From a virus, in the IMG/VR virus record IMGVR_UViG_3300045974_000056, positions 1-33,299 of that record: a DNA stretch of 33,299 nucleotides; one strand, 5' to 3'. The notes below the pieces were generated by a model. The model ran no database searches. It worked only from the letters and a program-made list of their open reading frames with translations, and was not told the DNA's origin. A program made the position numbers and the translations under genes. Shown piece after piece: positions 29,130 to 33,299 of this stretch. Positions within the stretch are counted from its first letter, which is position 1. Each line of letters begins with the position of its first letter.

Positions 29130-29509
29130 TCGAACACCTCGATTTCCCAGCCTCCGCCGTCCTTCTTCGATTTCGGCTTTGCCGCCAGAAAGCGGAACGG
29201 GTAAAGCTCTGCGGCGATCTTGATCTTGGCCCGAGCATCGTCCTGCCAGAAGCCCTTGACCTCGTGCATTTCCATCTGCCCGTTGGTGAGCATCACAGCG
29301 AAGTCGGGCGTGTAAAACGTGTTGTCGGCGAGCCGTAGCTTCACGCCCTCGAACTTGAACCAAACCACCTGCCCGGCGCGTTGCAGCAACGTCAGAAAAT
29401 CTTCGTATGCCTGCTCGGTCTTGTTACGCTCGCCGGTCTTGAGCCGCCCTAGAGCAAAGCGCCCTGCTGCTGCCTTGTTGCTGACTCTGGTTTTTGTGAC
29501 TGTCGCCAT
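29126..29509 (-). CDS. PD-(D/E)XK nuclease-like protein (DUF1064)
   Basis: 127 aa from the ATG at 29509 (GGAGAGGT upstream). NKTEQAYEDFLTLLQRAGQV, FYTPDF (D69), MEMHEVKG (E83, K85) and DDARAKIKIAAELYP match DUF1064, a phage PD-(D/E)XK family. Catalytic residues are present. Likely acts on branched or replicating phage DNA. Overlaps the previous gene by 61 bp and the next by ATGA. Confidence 0.86.
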   Translation of the reverse strand: MATVTKTRVSNKAAAGRFALGRLKTGERNKTEQAYEDFLTLLQRAGQVVWFKFEGVKLRLADNTFYTPDFAVMLTNGQMEMHEVKGFWQDDARAKIKIAAELYPFRFLAAKPKSKKDGGGWEIEVFE

Positions 29510-29691
29510 ACCTCTCCAACCTTCCTTTTCAGTTCCGCCGTTGCCGGCGATCCGTGTTTCTTCTCGAAATCCGCGTAGTGCTTCGCTCGCCAGTCCGGGG
29601 ATTGCTTGCCGATGTGCCGGAGCCAGCATTCCATCCGCCAGGCCTCCGACCAGGTGCAGTTCGGCTTGTCGCATGAAGCGCTCCCGCACAT
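29449..29691 (-). CDS. DUF7696-like early protein, 80 aa
   Basis: Starts at ATG 29691, where TGATG couples it to the stop of the P-like gene. N-terminal Cys-rich segment (MCGSASCDKPNCTW) followed by SEAWRMECWLRHIG and helical KHYADFEKKHGSPATAELKR, matching my memory of the DUF7696 pattern (SEAWRxECxxRH). Possibly zinc-binding. Overlaps the DUF1064 gene by 61 bp. Confidence 0.78.
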   Translation of the reverse strand: MCGSASCDKPNCTWSEAWRMECWLRHIGKQSPDWRAKHYADFEKKHGSPATAELKRKVGEVWRQSQKPESATRQQQGALL

Positions 29692-30290
29692 CAGGCAGCA
29701 CGGCGATGCAACGGCCACCACTGGCCGTCCTTGTAGGTCTTGAGCAGATGGCCTTCGGCTGTGCAAACGCCTTGCTCGGCCATCTGGGCAATGCACGGCT
29801 TGAACCGCTGGTCGCGCTTTGCTGCGTCGAGAATCATCCGCATGTGGGCCGGCGTTCTCGGGTGCGTGGCCCAATGCTCGTCAATGCCATCTCCGCTGAA
29901 TTTCTTGATTGCCTTGGCGGCGCTGGCGGCTGCCTGGCGGGCGCGTTCTTCGTCCTCAAGGGTCGGCACGTATCGCAGGGCTGGTCCCGATGCCTTGGCA
30001 GGCGCTTTGCGGCACGCAGCGATGAATTCCGGCAGAGTCGGCGGGAATCTTTCGTCAGACAGCGACTTCAAGGCGTAAGCAATGCGTTCAGGCTGATCTT
30101 TGAAACCGGCAAGTTCTTCCGCCCATGTTTCGCGCACGTTGTCCATGTCACAGCCCCGCCAGCGATCAAGGAACAACGAACCGTACCGGGCCTCGAACTT
30201 CGAGAAGATTTTTGCGATCCAGCTATCCGGCAACACGCTCGCATTCGCCGGTGATGTCGCGCTCTGCGTTGTTGGCAATCGGTCGTTCAT
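29691..30290 (-). CDS. Replication protein P-like (helicase loader)
   Basis: 199 aa. Residues about 20-100 (DSWIAKIFSKFEARYGSLFL, ETWAEELAGFKDQPERIAYA, FPPTLPEFIAACRKAP) match lambda P-type loaders. The C-terminal part is basic/helical. Loads the host DnaB helicase onto the origin opened by the O-like protein. Good ribosome site (AAGGAAG). Overlaps the initiator gene by 68 bp. Confidence 0.86.
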   Translation of the reverse strand: MNDRLPTTQSATSPANASVLPDSWIAKIFSKFEARYGSLFLDRWRGCDMDNVRETWAEELAGFKDQPERIAYALKSLSDERFPPTLPEFIAACRKAPAKASGPALRYVPTLEDEERARQAAASAAKAIKKFSGDGIDEHWATHPRTPAHMRMILDAAKRDQRFKPCIAQMAEQGVCTAEGHLLKTYKDGQWWPLHRRAA

Positions 30291-31125
30291 TTTTCGGCTT
30301 CCTTCCGGTCAGGGCTATCGATACGGCTTCGCGTTCTTCGGCTGCGGTCTGTCGTCGGCCTGTTGGCGGTGAGCCCCTGGCGTTCGGCTTTGACGTTGCC
30401 CGCAGTTGTTCCGCCTTGAGGCTTTTAACCAGGGCGTGATCCCACTCGTGCTGAGTCCGGTGCCGGTTTGGCTGCGTCATCCAGTAGGACTTGAATTCAG
30501 CGAGACCATGGTTGAAAACGTCGCTCCCTGGCATTGGCAGGCCGGCTTGTTTTGCAAGGCTTGGGAAATGGCTCGATGGAGACCAGTCGACGCCTATCGG
30601 AAAACTTCCCGATGCGCTCGCGGTAGGAGGTGGTAGGTATACGTCTTCGTCTACGTCTCCGCCTCCGTCTACGTGCGCATTTGATTGCACGTGCTGATCG
30701 TCTGCTGTGCATGTGCTATGCACGTGCTGATCGTCTGACGGCGGGTGCGGGTATTTGCTATCTTTCGCCCGTACCTGCTGACGGAAGTCAGCCAGGATTA
30801 GGAACGGCTTTTCATCGCCAGAAACGGCAGTACCGGCCTTCTCGCACTCGGCGATCCAACGGGTAACTCCGGCCCTGTTTGCGGCGTAGAGAATGATCAC
30901 TCCGGCCTTCTCGCACTCGGCGATCCAACGGGATATGTCGGCCTCACGCACAACATCGACTTTGAGCGGATAGCAAGATGCGCGAAGCATGGATAGCCTC
31001 GCGTCGAACCTTCCGAAATCATCTACAACAGACATCAGCCTGCGATAGAAAACCTCTGCGGGGAAAGATAGCGAGTTGATGCGCTCGCTAGTCAGGATGC
31101 CTTCACGGATGATCCTATTGGGCAT
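30223..31125 (-). CDS. Replication initiator O-like
   Basis: 300 aa from the ATG at 31125 (GCGGGGGC upstream). The N-terminal domain (about 1-120: NRIIREGILTSERINSLSFP, AEVFYRRLMSVVDDFGRFDA) is a winged-helix initiator-like domain. It contains a duplicated RWIAECEKAG (31-bp DNA repeat). A low-complexity linker (about 125-185) holds iteron-like DNA repeats. The C-terminal part (FKSYWMTQPNRHRTQHEWDH) resembles the DnaT-type DNA/protein-binding domain. Binds origin repeats and recruits the P-like loader. Confidence 0.85.
   Translation of the reverse strand: MPNRIIREGILTSERINSLSFPAEVFYRRLMSVVDDFGRFDARLSMLRASCYPLKVDVVREADISRWIAECEKAGVIILYAANRAGVTRWIAECEKAGTAVSGDEKPFLILADFRQQVRAKDSKYPHPPSDDQHVHSTCTADDQHVQSNAHVDGGGDVDEDVYLPPPTASASGSFPIGVDWSPSSHFPSLAKQAGLPMPGSDVFNHGLAEFKSYWMTQPNRHRTQHEWDHALVKSLKAEQLRATSKPNARGSPPTGRRQTAAEEREAVSIALTGRKPKNERPIANNAERDITGECERVAG
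30687..30737. repeat. Iteron-like repeats inside the initiator gene (candidate origin)
   Basis: GCACGTGCTGATCGTCTG occurs at 30687-30704 and 30720-30737 (18 bp, 33 bp apart). Between them lies GTGCATGTGCTATGCACG, rich in related palindromic GCAYGTGC elements. Lambda keeps its origin iterons inside gene O; the same place is used here (inference). Confidence 0.65.
30833..30932. repeat. Two perfect 31-bp direct repeats in the initiator gene
   Basis: The same 31 bp (CCGGCCTTCTCGCACTCGGC plus 11 bases) occurs at 30833-30863 and 30902-30932, 69 bp apart (23 codons). It duplicates RWIAECEKAG in the protein. Confidence 0.92.
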
Positions 31126-31615
31126 CAACAGCCCCCGCTGAAGCCGGCTTTTTTGTTTCTTCCAAGAAGGCTTCAAACTTGGAAAAAAGATCCTTATCGT
31201 CGACAAGACGAAAAGAAAACAGGTCGATTGTCTCGATTATTTTTTTGGTTTTATCCGGCCCGTATGCCGAGACCAGAGATTCAACGGTAAAACCCATCGA
31301 TGCAATTTGGCCAGGACGGATGCCCGTTCGTTTGAGCGAATAGGCCAGCAATTTTTCTAAATCAAATGCGTATTGATGCTCGTCATTGTGGCAATTTTGG
31401 CAAAGAGTAATTAGTGCCGAATTCGGGTATTCCCAAGGCATTGCGCCTTTGTTGTAGTAGATGTGGTGGACGTTAAGCATGGTTGTCTTATCGCCACAGT
31501 CTTGGCACTCGAAATCATCGCGCTCCATTATTTCGAGCCGCTTTTTTTGCCAGCGCGGGTCTTGGTAATTGGCGGAGAAACTGCTCTGCTTTTTCATTTT
31601 TACGGGCTCACTCAT
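31115..31615 (-). CDS. HNH endonuclease in the replication operon
   Basis: 166 aa. ERDDFECQDCGDKTTMLNVH H: zinc Cys C37/C40, H50-H51, then N65 and LCQNCHNDEH (C72, C75, H76/H80), the full zinc-supported HNH motif. The remaining 85 residues are helical. ATGA overlaps link it with the genes on both sides. Lower GC than the surrounding genes suggests acquisition. May be a homing endonuclease. Confidence 0.92.
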   Translation of the reverse strand: MSEPVKMKKQSSFSANYQDPRWQKKRLEIMERDDFECQDCGDKTTMLNVHHIYYNKGAMPWEYPNSALITLCQNCHNDEHQYAFDLEKLLAYSLKRTGIRPGQIASMGFTVESLVSAYGPDKTKKIIETIDLFSFRLVDDKDLFSKFEAFLEETKKPASAGAVDAQ

Positions 31616-32361
31616 TGAAACAGCGCCTTCTGACCAGCCACCGGAACCCGCAGCAACTTGGCCCCGCGCCCGCTGGCAGTTTTTCCGCCGTCGATTTCCT
31701 CAAGGCAGTTTTTTGCGACTAGGGAATTTGCCCGGCTCTTATGCCTTGCTGGTGTTGTGAATGCCTTCTCCAAGCCCCAACCAAGATCGAACCGTTTCTG
31801 AAGGCATCCTTTCGACAGATTCAGGATTTCGCACCACTCGGCAAAGCATCGCGTTTCGCCTTTAAATGTGATCAGATGGCTATTTCGCTTGTTTCGGTTT
31901 TGATCCTTGCAGGAAGCCCACCGGCAATTTGACGGCTCGTAATTTCCATTCACGTCAATCCTGTCTATCTCATAACCGGCAGGCATTGGCCCCATGTCTT
32001 CCGCGAAGTTTTCGAAATAGCCCCAGCGCTCGCAGATGCGAATTCCACGGCCTCCGTAGTTCGCAAAAGCCTTGTCGTTTTTGTTGTTGCAGCGTTGCCG
32101 CATTGACATCCACGACCGGTGAATTGGCGTGTCTGCCATGCCATGTCGTGTCGCCGATACCCGGCTTTTCTCTGCGCGCTGGCAACCGCATGATTTGCTC
32201 TGACCTTTAGTCAGATTTGCGGTTAAAACTGTTGTCACAGAACCGCAAGCGCACTGGCATTTCCAGGCTGAACCGCCTGCGTACTCAAGAACGGTGTAAA
32301 GGCCGAACTTGAGCCCGGCCAACTGAAGGCGAGGCGATATGGTGTGATTGTTGTAGCTCAT
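31612..32361 (-). CDS. HNH-type homing endonuclease-like protein with N-terminal zinc ribbon
   Basis: 249 aa. N-terminal Cys cluster (C35, C37, C39, C58, C60: WKCQCACGS and SCGCQ). Residues about 78-160 carry HRSWMSMRQRCNNKNDKAFA, NYGGRGIRICERW, EIDRIDVNGNYEPSNCRWAS, the pattern of a widespread phage homing-endonuclease-like family, followed by a short DNA-binding helical region. The last 45 residues (SLVAKNCLEEIDGGKTASGR, then GAKLLRVP) look unlike the rest and may be from another gene. ATGA overlaps on both sides. Confidence 0.85.
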   Translation of the reverse strand: MSYNNHTISPRLQLAGLKFGLYTVLEYAGGSAWKCQCACGSVTTVLTANLTKGQSKSCGCQRAEKSRVSATRHGMADTPIHRSWMSMRQRCNNKNDKAFANYGGRGIRICERWGYFENFAEDMGPMPAGYEIDRIDVNGNYEPSNCRWASCKDQNRNKRNSHLITFKGETRCFAEWCEILNLSKGCLQKRFDLGWGLEKAFTTPARHKSRANSLVAKNCLEEIDGGKTASGRGAKLLRVPVAGQKALFQ

Positions 32362-32624
32362 TGGTCCGCCCTCTTCGTAGCGCGAACCGTCTTGCCGGTG
32401 ACCTTGCAGGCCCGAAGCCTGCTGATAACTACCGCTCCGGTTTCAAGCATTTCGTTGATCCGGCCCGACACGCTGGACTTTTCAACACCGGTCATCGCTG
32501 ACAGCTCTGAAAGCGAGTAATCGCGGCCCGGCATCATCTTGTTGAGAATGGCCTGCTGGCTGCTGGTTACGTGTCCCGATGCGCGGTGTTCGTGATAGGC
32601 GGCGACGCTGGTCTGGGCGATCAT
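32358..32624 (-). CDS. Winged-helix DNA-binding protein, 88 aa
   Basis: Residues about 18-75 (TSSQQAILNKMMPGRDYSLS, ELSAMTGVEKSSVSGRINEM) match a winged helix-turn-helix with a recognition helix EKSSVSGRINEML and wing. The basic tail (KVTGKTVRATKRADQ) suits DNA contact. ATGA overlaps with the micro-gene upstream and the endonuclease downstream. Possibly a regulator or accessory replication factor. Confidence 0.85.
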   Translation of the reverse strand: MIAQTSVAAYHEHRASGHVTSSQQAILNKMMPGRDYSLSELSAMTGVEKSSVSGRINEMLETGAVVISRLRACKVTGKTVRATKRADQ

Positions 32625-32710
32625 TTGTCATCACCTTTGAGCATTTCGCGCAGGCCGATGAACAGGAAGATGCAGCCAACAACAAGAGAAAACAGGGCCG
32701 CGTAGATCAT
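32621..32710 (-). CDS. Micro membrane protein, 29 aa
   Basis: ORF MIYAALFSLVVGCIFLFIGL then REMLKGDDK: one hydrophobic segment and a charged tail. Both ends use ATGA overlaps (with 32707-32826 and 32358-32624), which is strong evidence that it is a real gene. Function unknown; candidate for a small early membrane protein. Confidence 0.72.
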   Translation of the reverse strand: MIYAALFSLVVGCIFLFIGLREMLKGDDK

Positions 32711-32826
32711 TGCTCGTCCCTCGGGCAATTGCGGAACAAGCGCGGCGCAATGAGTGCTCCGGCAGCGATCCAGAACATCGCGATCACGATCACTTCGGAT
32801 AGCGAGAAGTCAATAACTGGGTTCAT
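32707..32826 (-). CDS. Micro membrane protein, 39 aa
   Basis: ORF starts MNPVIDFSLSEVIVIAMFWI and ends RLFRNCPRDEQ: one hydrophobic segment (about 11-29) with charged C-terminus. Overlaps the CII-like gene and the next micro-gene by ATGA. Function unknown. Too short for many gene finders. Confidence 0.72.
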   Translation of the reverse strand: MNPVIDFSLSEVIVIAMFWIAAGALIAPRLFRNCPRDEQ

Positions 32827-33212
32827 GCTGCACTCCCGGTAAGTATGCGACGAAGGGCCGAGACTTCCTCTCGCAGAAGGCGGTTTTCGCGCTCTGTTTC
32901 GGTTTCACGGCGACGGATTGAGTGGAGGTCGTAACCTCGTTGGTGAAGCATCCAGAGAAGCGGCGCGTCGTTTCCGCAGACGTCCATGAGCGCTTCCAGC
33001 TTTTCCCACTTGATGCCTTCGCTTCCAGACTGCCAGCGTGACAACTGGGTCTTATCAACTGGGCACCCTGACTTGCGCATTTCGTTCTCGAGCTCCTTGT
33101 CGTAGCTCAATGACTGAAGTTCTGCGCAATGCTCAATAGCCTGCCCAAGAGAGCGCTTGCGGGCTATCTCTTCGGGATTAACCGTATGTTGTACAAGGGA
33201 TTTCTGGATCAT
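32823..33212 (-). CDS. CII-like / phage regulatory helix-turn-helix protein
   Basis: 129 aa. Residues about 52-90 (DKTQLSRWQSGSEGIKWEKL, then EALMDVCGNDAPLLWML) form a helix-turn-helix typical of a betaproteobacterial phage regulator group; a coiled-coil Glu/Arg tail (RRETETERENRLLREEVSAL) follows. AGGAG lies nine bases before the ATG. It is the first gene of the early operon, downstream of the inverted repeat at 33266-33298. It may be a CII/Cro-type regulator. Confidence 0.85.
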   Translation of the reverse strand: MIQKSLVQHTVNPEEIARKRSLGQAIEHCAELQSLSYDKELENEMRKSGCPVDKTQLSRWQSGSEGIKWEKLEALMDVCGNDAPLLWMLHQRGYDLHSIRRRETETERENRLLREEVSALRRILTGSAA

Positions 33213-33265
33213 CTCGCAATGCTCCTCAATTCATTTGCGTAGCGTTGCGAGGTAAACTTGGCGAA

Positions 33266-33298
33266 AATTTTTTGCATGGAAACGACATACAAAAAATT
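33266..33298. promoter_or_regulatory. 33-bp inverted repeat, candidate early operator
   Basis: AATTTTTTGCATG (33266-33278) and CATACAAAAAATT (33286-33298) are inverted copies with one mismatch, separated by 7 bp. It lies 54 bp upstream of the first early gene, at the window edge. This is the size and position of a phage repressor/Cro operator. The cognate repressor should lie to the right, outside the window. Confidence 0.65.
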
Positions 33299-33299
33299 C

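Noticed and set aside
30833-30932. 31-bp repeats as a CRISPR fragment
   Set aside because: Only two copies, in-frame inside a conserved gene, with the spacer coding for protein.

Overview
The window is most of an integrated temperate phage (prophage) with a contractile tail, in a host of roughly 58-60% GC. Gene content and protein style (P4-type integrase; DUF1073 portal, DUF2213 protease, DUF2184 capsid and DUF3383 sheath set; CII-like and lambda P-like early proteins) suggest a betaproteobacterium, possibly Rhodocyclales/Burkholderiales. That taxonomic call is inference; no clear host gene lies inside the window.

Layout. Positions 1-292 are a non-coding integrase control/arm region with 25-bp repeats. 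The tyrosine integrase (293-1519, +) is followed by a small accessory block (1488-3286): a divergent 46-aa gene, a promoter with operator-like repeats, an 84-aa protein, a ribbon-helix-helix protein, a small unknown gene, and an HNH/AP2 endonuclease with its own promoter-like sequence. Everything from 33212 down to 3279 is on the minus strand. Reading in transcription order from the right: an inverted-repeat operator (33266-33298), a CII-like regulator, two tiny membrane proteins, a winged-helix protein, two HNH-type endonucleases, an O-like initiator carrying iteron-like repeats, a P-like helicase loader, a DUF7696-like protein, two PD-(D/E)XK nuclease-like proteins, two small proteins, and a Q-like regulator. 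Most of these early genes overlap by ATGA, so they form one long translationally coupled operon.

The Q-like gene is followed by a sigma70-like promoter and an intrinsic terminator, the arrangement of the lambda Q/pR'/tR' late switch. The late operon then runs: small protein, TerS, TerL, portal, MuF-like protein, an SGNH hydrolase that looks inserted, protease-scaffold, decoration protein, major capsid, neck/connector proteins, tail terminator, sheath, tube, tail chaperones joined by a predicted -1 ribosomal frameshift, tape measure with a tail lysozyme, baseplate (Dit-like, plug, hub, spike, gp25-like, J-like, DUF2612), tail fibre, fibre chaperone, a second SGNH hydrolase, and the lysis set (two membrane/holin-like proteins, M15 endolysin, Rz with nested Rz1). 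The lysogeny repressor and the second attachment site are expected beyond the right edge.

The most notable points are the overlapping slippery heptamers in the chaperone genes, the SGNH hydrolase in the head module, matching UUCG-loop terminators after both SGNH genes, the Q-like switch, iteron repeats inside the initiator gene, an internal scaffold start, and micro-genes linked by ATGA overlaps. No tRNA, rRNA, CRISPR array or insertion sequence was recognised.
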